From Candidatus Krumholzibacteriota bacterium (GTDB lineage: Bacteria > Krumholzibacteriota > Krumholzibacteriia > Krumholzibacteriales > Krumholzibacteriaceae), in NCBI GenBank assembly GCA_016932415.1, contig JAFGCX010000011.1, positions 1 to 64,000 of the forward strand: a stretch of DNA of 64,000 nucleotides, written 5' to 3'. Made by a program: the position numbers and the translations under genes. Position 1 is the stretch's first letter. Each line of letters opens with the position of its first letter. A model generated the notes under the pieces. The model was not told where the DNA came from. It was given only the letters and a program-made list of their open reading frames with translations, and made no database searches. Below, piece after piece: positions 1-8,199 of this stretch.

Positions 1-3
1 ATC

Positions 4-79
4 TGGAGCGGGAAACGGGATTCGAACCCGCGACCCTCAGCTTGGAAGGCTGATGCTCTACCAACTGAGCTACTCCCGC
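4..79 (-). tRNA. tRNA-Gly (anticodon TCC)
   Basis: Read on the minus strand, this folds as a standard cloverleaf. The 7-bp acceptor stem pairs GCGGGAG with TTCCCGC, the D-loop contains AGCTCAGTTGG, the anticodon loop is CTTCCAA (anticodon TCC) and the T-arm contains GGTTCGAATCC. The 3' CCA is encoded (complement of 4-6). It is the last of three tRNAs transcribed together from the promoter at 455-483. In many bacteria a Thr-Tyr-Gly tRNA run precedes tuf, which would lie just beyond position 1; that is inference. Confidence 0.97.
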
Positions 80-128
80 TCATATCCCGCCGGTACCGGC
101 TTTCCGTAATACCTGCCGGGAAATACCG

Positions 129-213
129 TGGTGGGGAGGGGAGGATTCGAACCTCCGAAGGCTTCGCCGACAGATTTACAGTCTGTTCCCTTTGACCGCT
201 CGGGAACCTCCCC
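129..213 (-). tRNA. tRNA-Tyr (anticodon GTA)
   Basis: A class II tRNA with a long variable arm, read on the minus strand. The acceptor stem pairs GGGGAGG with CCTCCCC, the discriminator base is A and CCA is encoded. The anticodon loop CTGTAAA gives anticodon GTA (Tyr). The 85-nt length and extended variable arm are typical of bacterial tRNA-Tyr. It is the middle gene of the three-tRNA operon. Confidence 0.97.
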
Positions 214-338
214 ACAATCCTGTTTATTTCTTAAAGACCGCCGCAGCCTGATAAAGAAAAAAATTTCCCTATCAGCCGATTTTTTCATCGATTTTTCGTA
301 TTTTAAACGAAAAACCGCACCGGCCTCTCGGACTTCTT

Positions 339-415
339 TGGAGCTGGCGAAGGGAATTGAACCCCCAACCTACTGATTACAAATCAGTTGCTCTACCGGG
401 TTGAGCTACGCCAGC
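339..415 (-). tRNA. tRNA-Thr (anticodon TGT)
   Basis: A minus-strand cloverleaf with acceptor stem GCTGGCG/CGCCAGC, anticodon loop TTTGTAA (anticodon TGT, Thr), T-arm GGGTTCAATTCCC and an encoded CCA. It is the promoter-proximal tRNA, about 33 nt downstream of the predicted start site of the promoter at 455-483. Confidence 0.97.
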
Positions 416-454
416 AAAGGGCAGACCCTGCCCCCTAAAAATTTCAGGTGGTGA

Positions 455-483
455 ATAATAGGTTTACTGTAAGAACATGTCAA
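455..483 (-). promoter_or_regulatory. Sigma70-type promoter of the tRNA operon
   Basis: On the minus strand: TTGACA (complement of 478-483), a 17-nt spacer, then TATTAT (complement of 455-460). The spacing is ideal and the -35 is perfect. Transcription would start near 448 and run into tRNA-Thr at 415. Confidence 0.8.
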
Positions 484-592
484 GAGAAAAAATACAAGGA
501 ATATACGCTCATAAAAAAAATTTTCAGAGGTCATCCCGCGCGGCATTTGATCGGGCGATCGGAGGGAAGAAAGCCTGCGCGAAACTTTCTAC

Positions 593-621
593 TTGACGCG
601 CCTGGCCTGCTATGCTAGAAT
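593..621 (+). promoter_or_regulatory. Sigma70-type promoter of the exosortase island
   Basis: TTGACG at 593-598, a 17-nt spacer, then TAGAAT at 616-621, preceded by TGC (an extended -10). The predicted start near 628 gives a leader of about 285 nt before the ATG at 913. Between the tRNA promoter and this one (484-592) I see no gene. Confidence 0.75.
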
Positions 622-627
622 TCGGAT

Positions 628-912
628 TGTGGACAGTTGTCTCCAGGCCCTGAAAAAGGAGCTGTCCGGTTATACCTCACTTTGCTGGTAGAAGATAGAG
701 AACGGGAACGAGACCCGCCAGGGGTTGACCCGCGAGAGGAGGGCAGAAAAAACTAAATCCACGGGAAAGATCAACCTTCCAACCCTGAAGAACTGGATGT
801 GGATTGATTCAAATCCACGGTGAACCCTGCTTCAGGCCGATCAATCAACTGGAACCTGAAAAGGGATTGAAAGAAATATCCTTTTTCGATGTTGAATTTT
901 GGAGGAACAAAA
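628..912 (+). promoter_or_regulatory. Long structured 5' leader, unassigned (riboswitch-like)
   Basis: No coding signal is visible here, but complementary segments are dense. 631-636 pairs with 662-667 and, nested inside, 641-644 with 658-661. CGGG at 703-706 can pair with CCCG at 714-717 or with a second copy at 729-732. GTGGATT at 799-805 can pair with AATCCAC at 756-762 or with a second copy at 812-818. CCTGAAG at 784-790 pairs with CTTCAGG at 830-836 and encloses the second option. A last stem (AAAAGG with CCTTTT, about 859-886) lies just before the Shine-Dalgarno sequence. Two elements that each have two alternative partners look switch-like. I do not recognise a known riboswitch class. 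Confidence 0.45.
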
Positions 913-1848
913 ATGAAGAAGCTTATCGTACTGGCTGCGATGCTGGTTCTGCTTCCAGGTTTGCTCAATGCCGCTGAAATTACGCGAGAGGGCGATCCTG
1001 GATTTTTCTTTGGTTTCTATACCACCGCTAATGTGATCAGGGGCGAAACCTACTGCGACGAAGTTGCCGCCACGAACTTTGCCTGGATCTCCACATGTAA
1101 TACCGGTGCAGACACCTTCTGTCTCCACTACTGGGATGATCTCGGATGGCCGATCGTCGGAACGACCTTTGCCGATGGCGAATGCTTCATCGTTGGCGAC
1201 GCCAGCTACTATGTGGCTGAAGTCTGTATCACAGTCCCGTGCGACGCCGTAATCGGCCCCACGGGAATCAACAATCTCTGCGCTCACATGGCATACTGCG
1301 ATGTCAACATCGAATGCCAGCCCGACAGCGCTGACTGTATCGACCCGAACACCTATGGTGGCGGCGAGCAGTACAACGTTTCCTGCTGTGAGCTCACAGT
1401 CGTCGAGACACCGCCCTCCCTCTACGTGCTTCAGGATACCCTCTATCTCGTAGAGCAGGGTCTGACAGCCGCGTACATCCCGTTCTCACTCTGCAACGGT
1501 GATCCCTGCGCGCCTCCGTCCGACTATAACTGGGTCATCACGAGCACCGGCGTTGTTGGTCCCGCGATCAACCAGAGCGGTACCCTCGTCGGCGTTCCTG
1601 GCGGAAAGTGCCTCGATGTCTATGGTATTATCAATGCCGGCGCTGCGAACATCTGCGACTATGATGTCCTGACGATCATCGCCTGGGATCTTACCGGGTC
1701 GGTCTATGACACATGCGTCCAGGAAATCCATGTTGTAGAGCCTGTGCCAGTACCTCTCTTCTCGACACCTGTAGTCACGATCCTGGTTCTTGCCATGATC
1801 CTCGCTGCCGCTGTCATCATGAAGAGGACTGCCATAAGCAAGGCCTAG
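913..1848 (+). CDS. Secreted Cys-rich protein with C-terminal exosortase-type sorting signal
   Basis: A 311-residue protein starting at 913; GGAGG lies 7 nt upstream. An in-frame ATG at 889 has no such site and would put residues before the signal peptide. Residues 1-20 form a signal peptide ending near LNA-AE. The mature part has about 17 cysteines, many spaced like disulfide pairs, and no family I recognise. The C-terminus is a tripartite sorting signal: a short Pro-containing motif (PVPVPLFSTP), one hydrophobic helix and a basic tail (MKRTAISKA). This resembles the PEP-CTERM and IPTL-CTERM class but with a different motif. The exosortase gene follows after 29 nt, so this is probably its dedicated substrate, cleaved and anchored or released at the cell surface (inference). 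Confidence 0.8.
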   Translation: MKKLIVLAAMLVLLPGLLNAAEITREGDPGFFFGFYTTANVIRGETYCDEVAATNFAWISTCNTGADTFCLHYWDDLGWPIVGTTFADGECFIVGDASYYVAEVCITVPCDAVIGPTGINNLCAHMAYCDVNIECQPDSADCIDPNTYGGGEQYNVSCCELTVVETPPSLYVLQDTLYLVEQGLTAAYIPFSLCNGDPCAPPSDYNWVITSTGVVGPAINQSGTLVGVPGGKCLDVYGIINAGAANICDYDVLTIIAWDLTGSVYDTCVQEIHVVEPVPVPLFSTPVVTILVLAMILAAAVIMKRTAISKA

Positions 1849-1851
1849 AGA

Positions 1852-1874
1852 TAGTAAGTACTTGCTAACTTTTT
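1852..1874 (+). terminator. Weak hairpin plus T-run between substrate and exosortase genes
   Basis: A six-pair stem TAGTAA/TTGCTA (one G-T wobble) with loop GTAC is followed, after AAC, by five T residues at 1870-1874. It is too weak for full termination but could make expression polar, giving more substrate than enzyme. Confidence 0.35.
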
Positions 1875-1877
1875 GAC

Positions 1878-2489
1878 GTGAGGTATCAGTCTATTAATTT
1901 GGGCCACGGAAAGAAGCCAGAAGGTGAAGCGGGAGAAATCCGGAAAGGACGGTCTTTCCGGGGAGAGTTCATTACTTTCCTTATTCTCTTCTTTATCCTC
2001 TGGCTTTTTTCCTATATTCTCACTTTGAGGTTTCCCGGCTTTCTCGTCTCGGCAGGAAATTTCATCGCTTCAGAGATCGCCTGGCTGCTCTCGATCCTCT
2101 CTTACAGCCATACACTGAAAGATTCGACGCTTACCCTGTTTACCGCCCACGGGGGAGAACGCCTCGTGGTGATAGCCGAATGCACCGGGATCTATACGAC
2201 TATCATCTACCTGTCGATAGTAGGTTCGTACCCGGCGAGGATAAGTGAAAAACTGGCGGGACTTCTCATAGGTATTCCGGCGATACACATTCTCAATCTT
2301 ATCAGGATGGTCTTCGTAGCCCTCGTCCTCTATCATAAACGCGAACTTTTCGAATTCTTCCATGGATACCTCTGGCAGGGAAGCTTCCTGATTTTCATGC
2401 TGGTCCTTGTAGTCTTCTGGATGACAAAGATCGTCAAGCCCCGGAGGGCGCCTGACGCTAACGGGCCGGCTGAGGACGGATCGCCATGA
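1878..2489 (+). CDS. Exosortase/archaeosortase family transpeptidase
   Basis: A polytopic membrane protein of 203 residues. The family's catalytic triad is visible: Cys102 in ECTGIYT, Arg143 in NLIRM and His162 in FHGYLWQ, each next to a membrane segment. Exosortases cleave a C-terminal sorting signal of exported proteins at the outer face of the inner membrane. The short, single-domain form, without the EpsI-like extension of XrtA, resembles the XrtH-like small exosortases. The substrate gene directly upstream and the ATGA overlap with the next gene mark a dedicated three-gene unit. The start is uncertain: GTG at 1878 (TTG at 1899 is possible), and neither has a Shine-Dalgarno sequence. The residues before about 28 are hydrophilic and cytoplasmic. 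Confidence 0.85.
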   Translation: MRYQSINLGHGKKPEGEAGEIRKGRSFRGEFITFLILFFILWLFSYILTLRFPGFLVSAGNFIASEIAWLLSILSYSHTLKDSTLTLFTAHGGERLVVIAECTGIYTTIIYLSIVGSYPARISEKLAGLLIGIPAIHILNLIRMVFVALVLYHKRELFEFFHGYLWQGSFLIFMLVLVVFWMTKIVKPRRAPDANGPAEDGSP

Positions 2490-2980
2490 CGGCTGAAGGG
2501 CAGACCGAAAGAGACGGCAATGGGCAGAGCCTCCTGTGGTTCTTCCTCAGGTTCATAGCTGCTTCTCTCGCCCTTTTCGTGCTCCACATGAAAGCGGGAT
2601 TCATCTATATGCGGCTTCTCGCCTGGGGCGCCAGGCCCCTTCTCGCCATCTTCGGCCAGGAGATCATTATGGAAAGGGCCGAATCGATAGCGGCCGAGGT
2701 CTCGCTTAACCCGGCGGTATTCCTCTCTCTCGTGATCGCCCTTTCCGGAGTGGCGGCGAGAAAAAAGATCACGGCGGCGATCGTCGGTACGGCGATACTG
2801 ACCGCGGCAAACATCCTTACCGTCTTTCTTGTCTTTATGAGTTATTACATGAATAATGAAAAGCTCTGGACAGGCACGGAATTTCTCAATCTTACGATCA
2901 ACTTCTTCCTGCCCCTGCTGCTGTTTATCATCCTGATGCCGATAAAAAGACTTTTTTTTACCGATCCTTCGTCTCTTTGA
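2486..2980 (+). CDS. Small integral membrane protein, exosortase-associated
   Basis: 164 residues with four predicted membrane helices (about 15-35, 62-85, 94-120 and 134-156). It starts inside the exosortase stop codon (ATGA overlap at 2486-2489), so translation is coupled. No catalytic motif is recognisable. Small membrane partners are known next to some exosortases, notably the XrtH type, so a role as accessory subunit or chaperone of the sortase is likely but inferred. Its 3' end overlaps the convergent cysS gene by 23 bp. Confidence 0.7.
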   Translation: MTAEGQTERDGNGQSLLWFFLRFIAASLALFVLHMKAGFIYMRLLAWGARPLLAIFGQEIIMERAESIAAEVSLNPAVFLSLVIALSGVAARKKITAAIVGTAILTAANILTVFLVFMSYYMNNEKLWTGTEFLNLTINFFLPLLLFIILMPIKRLFFTDPSSL

Positions 2981-4403
2981 GCGCCGGCCCTTCAGCCCTG
3001 TCCTCGACGACATAGCCCAGCGCCAGTATCTCGCTCCGCAGCCGGTCGGCGAGCTCCCAGTCTTTTGACTTTCTCGCCTCTTCTCTTTTCTCGACAAGCA
3101 GGGAGACTTCCGCGGGTATCACCATCTCCGATCTCGGCAAACCTTCCCTGAAAAGCCCGAGTATCGTATCGAAAAGTTCGAAATGGCCGAGAAGCCTGCC
3201 TACCGCGTCCCGACCCGCTTCGGACATCCCTGGATTATCAGCCTTTATCCTGTTGATCTCCCTGACAAGCCGGAAGATATGACCGATAGCCTCACCGCTG
3301 TTGAAATCGTCGTCCATCGCCGCGATGAAATCTTTTCTCACCTCTTCGGCGAAATCGAGAAGTCTCGCGATCCCGTCTCCCGCCGTACTGCTTCCATCCT
3401 CAGGATCGTAGCGGGACAGCTCGTCGAGGTATACGCAGGTGTTCCTGATCCTTTCGAATCCCGATTCTGCTTCCTTCAGGCGGTCTCTGCCGAATTCCGT
3501 CCTGCTTCGGAAGTGGGTCGAGAGGAGGTAGAATCGAACGACCTCGCCCGAAAATTCCTGGCAGATATCCTCGATTGAGAAAAAATGTCCCGTCGACTTC
3601 GACATCTTTTCTCCGCGAAGGTTAAGAAGACCGTTATGCATCCAGTAATTGACGTAACTTTTTCCGGTCAGCGATTTGCTCTGCGCTATCTCATTCTCAT
3701 GATGGGGAAATACGAGATCCTGCCCGCCCCCGTGCATATCCACCGTCTCTCCAAGATACTTCATCGACATCACCGAACATTCTATATGCCATCCGGGACG
3801 GCCCCTGCCCCAGGGCGAATCCCAGGCCGGTTCACCCTCCTTGGCCGCTTTCCACAAAGTGAAATCGAGGGCATCCTGCTTGCTTTCCCCGATCTCTATC
3901 CTCGCTCCAGCCCTGAGATCATCTATCTTCCTTCCCGACAACTCACCGTAAAACGGGCACTCCCTGACCTTGAAATAAACATCCCCTCCCGATTCGTATG
4001 CCGCGCCGCTATCTATAAGCCTGCTGACCATATCGATGATATCTCCGATATGGTCTGTCGCCCTGGGATACCTGTCGGCGGGCAGGATGTTCAGTTCCTT
4101 TTCGTATTTGAAATATTCTCCGATATAACGCTCGGCGATCTCGCTGTATTCTTTTCCTTCTTCGTTCGCCCTCGCTATTATCTTGTCATCGACATCGGTA
4201 AAGTTCTGTATGTAGGTGACGTCGTACCCTGAATACCTGAGATACCTCTTTATCATGTCGCCGGCGACGAAAGCGAGCATATGGCCCATATGCGGTTTAT
4301 CCTGCACGGTCATCCCGCAGAAATAGATCCCGACCTTCCCCTCACGAACAGGCTTGAATTCCTCTTTTTTCCTTCGAAGCGTATCATAGACTTTCAGGAC
4401 CAT
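2958..4403 (-). CDS. cysS: Cysteinyl-tRNA synthetase
   Basis: 481 residues, full length. This class Ia synthetase charges tRNA-Cys. Visible motifs are the zinc and substrate site FCGMTV near residue 28, the HIGH-like box HMGH, WHIECS and HHENE (further zinc ligands) and KMSKS as GEKMSKSTGHF. It is the last gene of the long minus-strand block that starts at yicC. Its stop codon lies inside the 3' end of the convergent membrane protein gene. Having cysS downstream of ispD-ispF-gltX recalls the arrangement in Firmicutes. Confidence 0.97.
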   Translation of the reverse strand: MVLKVYDTLRRKKEEFKPVREGKVGIYFCGMTVQDKPHMGHMLAFVAGDMIKRYLRYSGYDVTYIQNFTDVDDKIIARANEEGKEYSEIAERYIGEYFKYEKELNILPADRYPRATDHIGDIIDMVSRLIDSGAAYESGGDVYFKVRECPFYGELSGRKIDDLRAGARIEIGESKQDALDFTLWKAAKEGEPAWDSPWGRGRPGWHIECSVMSMKYLGETVDMHGGGQDLVFPHHENEIAQSKSLTGKSYVNYWMHNGLLNLRGEKMSKSTGHFFSIEDICQEFSGEVVRFYLLSTHFRSRTEFGRDRLKEAESGFERIRNTCVYLDELSRYDPEDGSSTAGDGIARLLDFAEEVRKDFIAAMDDDFNSGEAIGHIFRLVREINRIKADNPGMSEAGRDAVGRLLGHFELFDTILGLFREGLPRSEMVIPAEVSLLVEKREEARKSKDWELADRLRSEILALGYVVEDRAEGPALKETKDR

Positions 4404-4486
4404 CTGTCTTATCCTTCCTCTGTCCGGCGGCCCCCTGCCGGGACCTTTCCATCTCTATCAGGTGTGTCCGTCTGCCGACATTTCTT

Positions 4487-5548
4487 TTAAATAAACCGGT
4501 CGACGGTCTTTCTATCCAGGCTCCTGACCACCTCGACCATCAATCTAACCGCGTTATCAAAATCCTTCCTCAGAAGGATCCCCGCCGGACTGTGAATATA
4601 GCGGGTCGGGACGCCTATGACAAGTGTCGGGACACCACTCTCATTCAGGTGCACCTTTCCCCCGTCTGTCCCTCCGAATGGTATCGCGCTGAAGTGATAA
4701 GGGATCTTCTTTTTCTCCGCGATCTGCGCGACATGATCCCTCAGCCCGACATTCGGGATAAGCGTGGCGTCATAGACGCATATCGATACGCCGGCTCCCA
4801 ACTTTTCGACCGCCCCTTCAGCCGAACCTGGCAGATCCTGGGCGACATTCACATCTATGGCAAAGCAGATATCGGGAGCGACCGCGTGGCTGCTCGTAAC
4901 CGCCCCCCTTATCCCGACTTCCTCCTGAACGGTCCCGACACCGAAGACGGCGTTGGGAAGCCGGAATTGTTTCAATCTCCTTATAGTCTCGACGACGACC
5001 ATGCATCCGATCCTGTTGTCCCAGGCTTTCGCCATATAAGCCTTTCCACCCCTGAGGATGGTAAACGGGCTTACCGGAACAACCGGGTCACCCGGCCTTA
5101 TACCGAGGCTTTCCGGTTTCTGTTTTCCCGAGAGTCCGACATCTATAAAGAAGTCTTTCGCCTTCAGAGGTTTGTCCCTCTCGTCCTTTTCCATTGAGAA
5201 AGGTGATTTCGAGGCTATGACCCCAGTTATATCACCTTTCATGCTCCTTATTTTCACAACCGCGCCAAGGACCCTCGGGGGCCACCATCCACCCAGCGTA
5301 TTGAACTTTATATAGTTACCGGAAAAATGCGATACCATGAACCCGATCTCGTCCATATGCCCGGCCAGCATTATCCTTGGCGATTCTTTTCCGCCCTTCA
5401 GGCGCCCGATAAACGATCCGAGCCTGTCCCTTTCCACGTCCACAAGCCCATCAAGGTGCGACACCATCAGATCGAAGATCTCTCCTTCCGCTCCGGAGAC
5501 ACCGGTAGCTTCCGTGAATTCCTTCATTAAGAGTTCGATGCGGTCCAT
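4487..5548 (-). CDS. M42 family metallo-aminopeptidase
   Basis: 353 residues. A cytosolic dinuclear-zinc aminopeptidase or endoglucanase-like protein of the FrvX/tetrahedral aminopeptidase family. Metal and catalytic residues are all present: AGHMDE (first His and the catalytic Asp), AWDNR (bridging Asp), QEEVG (catalytic Glu pair), FAIDVN (Asp) and TRYIHSP (last His). A strong Shine-Dalgarno sequence (GGAGGGGG) precedes the ATG at 5548. It probably trims peptides; the exact specificity cannot be read from sequence. It sits 24 nt downstream of ddl in the same transcription unit. Confidence 0.92.
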   Translation of the reverse strand: MDRIELLMKEFTEATGVSGAEGEIFDLMVSHLDGLVDVERDRLGSFIGRLKGGKESPRIMLAGHMDEIGFMVSHFSGNYIKFNTLGGWWPPRVLGAVVKIRSMKGDITGVIASKSPFSMEKDERDKPLKAKDFFIDVGLSGKQKPESLGIRPGDPVVPVSPFTILRGGKAYMAKAWDNRIGCMVVVETIRRLKQFRLPNAVFGVGTVQEEVGIRGAVTSSHAVAPDICFAIDVNVAQDLPGSAEGAVEKLGAGVSICVYDATLIPNVGLRDHVAQIAEKKKIPYHFSAIPFGGTDGGKVHLNESGVPTLVIGVPTRYIHSPAGILLRKDFDNAVRLMVEVVRSLDRKTVDRFI

Positions 5549-5572
5549 GACCCCCTCCTGTCTTTCAGGTAA

Positions 5573-6598
5573 TCATCTTTCCAGCGCCATAAAGCATATC
5601 TTCTCGACCAGTTCTCCGAAGGATATCCCCGCCTCGCGGGCTGCCATCGGAACAAGACTCAGGTCTGTCATGCCCGGCAGAGTATTCACTTCAAGGCAAT
5701 ATGGATCTCCATCATCCCCCAGCCTGAAATCTACCCTGGCATAATCCCTGCACGAAAGCGCGTTATAGGCAAGCAGCGCCTCCCTTTTGAGTTCAGCCCC
5801 GGTCCATTCGTCGATCTTGGCCGGAGCTTCATACCGGCTCGCTTCTTTCGTATATTTTGATCTGTAATCGTAAAAACCACTCTTCGGTACGATCTCGATA
5901 ACAGGGAGAGCTTCCCCGTCGAGTACGGCGACAGTGACTTCCCTGCCGGAGATATACCTTTCCACCATAAGCTCCCGCCCGAATCTTGACGCCAGCGACA
6001 GCGCTTCGGGAAGTTTTTCCGGTTCGGGGACATAGGAAAACCCGACGCTTGATCCCTGGCAGTTCGGTTTGATGATGACAGGGAACCCGATCCCGCTTTC
6101 AATCGCCGCTCTTACCCTCTGTATCTCGATATCTCCCGAGAGAACGGTAAGAAGATGGGGAGCCGTCCTTACTCCAGCCTGGTTGAAAAGGGCTTTTGAC
6201 CTGTCCTTGTTCATAGCGAGAGCGCTCCCCAGAACGCCTGTGCCCGTATATCTCGCTCCCGTCATCTCCAGGACCGCCTGGACCGTCCCGTCCTCTCCCT
6301 TTCCGCCATGAAGCGCCACAAAGACTACATCGGCCGACTGGATGAACTCGGAACCGGCCCAGAGGCACATCTTCTCCGGCGGCAGAGCACGCAGCCCGGC
6401 CGGAGGCAGTTCACCTATTGATATTTCCCTCTCCTCTCCCTGGCCTTCCACGGGAAGAGCGAAATCGAAAGTCCTGACCTTATGCCCCATCGCTGAAAGG
6501 GCGCGGGCGACTCCCATACCGCTTGCTATCGAGACATCCCTCTCCGGAGAATCTCCGCCGAGAAGGACTGTTATCCTGAGTTTTCTCTTTTCCCCCAT
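5573..6598 (-). CDS. ddl: D-alanine--D-alanine ligase
   Basis: 341 residues, ATP-grasp fold. It joins two D-alanines for peptidoglycan precursor synthesis in the cytoplasm. Recognisable parts are the N-terminal LLGGDSPERDVS, ALHGGKGEDG, the ATP-binding IIKPNCQGSSVGFS and the C-terminal metal and substrate site EVNTLPGMTDLSLVP. The gene stands apart from a mur cluster and is instead embedded between gltX and the M42 peptidase. GGAG precedes the ATG. Confidence 0.96.
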   Translation of the reverse strand: MGEKRKLRITVLLGGDSPERDVSIASGMGVARALSAMGHKVRTFDFALPVEGQGEEREISIGELPPAGLRALPPEKMCLWAGSEFIQSADVVFVALHGGKGEDGTVQAVLEMTGARYTGTGVLGSALAMNKDRSKALFNQAGVRTAPHLLTVLSGDIEIQRVRAAIESGIGFPVIIKPNCQGSSVGFSYVPEPEKLPEALSLASRFGRELMVERYISGREVTVAVLDGEALPVIEIVPKSGFYDYRSKYTKEASRYEAPAKIDEWTGAELKREALLAYNALSCRDYARVDFRLGDDGDPYCLEVNTLPGMTDLSLVPMAAREAGISFGELVEKICFMALER

Positions 6599-6677
6599 AT
6601 CATCTTCTCCACTTCATTCGACCCGGAAATCATCGCAAATCGACATTTCGACTCCTTCGAAGATCCGGCTGCTTTTA

Positions 6678-8111
6678 TCAGGTATCCACGGCGGCCCTTA
6701 CGAGGGCTGCGGCTACATCCTCTTTTCCCCTGATCAAAATGACCATGACAAGATCCGGGCCGTGCGAGACTCCGGTCACGGCGACCCTCAGCGGCATATA
6801 CAAATCCTTTCCCTTTATCTGAAGATCCCTGCCAGTCTCTTTAATTATCCGGCGTATCTCTTCCGCATTCCAGTCTTCAGCTGCTTCGAACCTTCCTTTG
6901 AGCTCAAGGAGCAACCTGCCGGCCCCGTTGAGCTGAACGAGAGCCTCTTCATCATAGTCGATCCCCCCTGGCTCAAACGCCGCCGCCTCGAAAGGAAGCC
7001 GGTCGAAAGAGGAAAGGTTTTCCGAAGATATTTCGAATATCGTTTTGAGTTCTTCCTCGCTGTATCTCTCCCTGAACCGCTCCGGGAAAAAACTCTTCGC
7101 GTCATTGAAATATTTTTCCGCTCCTCCTGCCCGGACATGCCGCGAGGTCACCCAGTTCAACTTTGCCTCGTCAAAAATACTCGGCGAATCCGATACCCTG
7201 GCAAGTTCGAATTCATCTACGAGTTCTTGGACCGAGAGTATCTCCTTCTCTCCCCTTGTCGCCCATCCGAGAAAAGCGAGATAGTTCAGAAGCGCTTCGG
7301 CGGGGTATCCCTTTTCCCTGTAGTCCCTGATATTGGGAGCTCCGTGCCTCTTGCTCAGTTTTGTCCGGTCCTGGCCGAGGATAAGCGGAATATGCGCGAA
7401 TCGCGGCGGCGAGAGTTCCAGCGCTTCATAGATCATGATCTGCCTGAGAGTGTTCGAAAGGTGTTCCGCCCCCCTGATCACATGAGTGATCTTCATCAGG
7501 GCATCGTCTATCGCCGCGGCAAAATTATATGTCGGCAACCCGTTCGACCTCAGAATGACAAAATCTCCGACCATCCCGGCTGGAAAGGAGACTTCCCCTC
7601 TTGCTATATCGTCGATCTTTCTGTCGACCCCGGCCTCGACCTCGAACCTGATGCTTTCGGGCAGGCCCTGGTCCCTTTTTTCCTTCCGTGCAGCTTCGTC
7701 AAGGCGCCTGCATGTCCCGTCATATTGCGGAGGGTTTCCGTCCTCGCGCATCATCGCGCGCTTTTCCGCGAGCTGGTCATCGGTGCAGAAACACGGGAAA
7801 GCCCTGCCGCTTTCAACGAGCCTGAGTGCGTATTCCCTGTATATCTCCACTCTTTCCGTCTGCCTGTAGGGTCCGTACTCTCCTCCGGCTTCAGGCCCTT
7901 CATCCCAGGAAAGCCCCAACCAGCGGAGATCATCGAGAAGCGAATCCTCGAATTCCCTTGATGAACGCTCACGGTCGGTATCTTCTATCCTTATTATAAA
8001 ACTTCCGCCGTTGTGGCGGGTGAATAGCCAGTTGAAGAGCGCGGTCCTCGCTCCCCCTATATGCAGCAGCCCCGTCGGACTCGGCGCGAATCGTACCCTG
8101 ATATCTTTCAA
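6678..8111 (-). CDS. gltX: Glutamyl-tRNA synthetase
   Basis: 477 residues, of usual length. The HIGH box is in FAPSPTGLLHIGGART, the zinc-type cysteines are in CFCT, and the KMSKS-like loop is KLSKRHG. It charges tRNA-Glu (and tRNA-Gln if the organism uses the amidotransferase route, which the window does not show). The start is TTG at 8111, with AGAGGAAG 8 nt upstream; no usable in-frame ATG lies near. It is co-directional with ispD and ispF upstream. Confidence 0.96.
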   Translation of the reverse strand: MKDIRVRFAPSPTGLLHIGGARTALFNWLFTRHNGGSFIIRIEDTDRERSSREFEDSLLDDLRWLGLSWDEGPEAGGEYGPYRQTERVEIYREYALRLVESGRAFPCFCTDDQLAEKRAMMREDGNPPQYDGTCRRLDEAARKEKRDQGLPESIRFEVEAGVDRKIDDIARGEVSFPAGMVGDFVILRSNGLPTYNFAAAIDDALMKITHVIRGAEHLSNTLRQIMIYEALELSPPRFAHIPLILGQDRTKLSKRHGAPNIRDYREKGYPAEALLNYLAFLGWATRGEKEILSVQELVDEFELARVSDSPSIFDEAKLNWVTSRHVRAGGAEKYFNDAKSFFPERFRERYSEEELKTIFEISSENLSSFDRLPFEAAAFEPGGIDYDEEALVQLNGAGRLLLELKGRFEAAEDWNAEEIRRIIKETGRDLQIKGKDLYMPLRVAVTGVSHGPDLVMVILIRGKEDVAAALVRAAVDT

Positions 8112-8199
8112 GCCATCACTTCCTCTATATCCTGCCGCTTAAGGCCGGCCACCACATCCGGCCCGCTAATATCCCCATGCCGCAAGGATCACACTCTTC

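Noticed and set aside
815-838. SRP-RNA-like GGTGAACCC...CAGG segment in the leader
   Set aside because: The essential continuation with the GGAAGCAGC-type loop is absent, so it is not a 4.5S RNA gene.
628-912. Known riboswitch (TPP, cobalamin, c-di-GMP, SAM)
   Set aside because: None of the core conserved sequences of these classes could be found.
6342-7961. Long open frame (539 codons) on the plus strand opposite gltX and ddl
   Set aside because: It is antisense to two clear genes, has no family features and many Arg, Ser and Pro codons typical of a shadow frame in GC-rich DNA.
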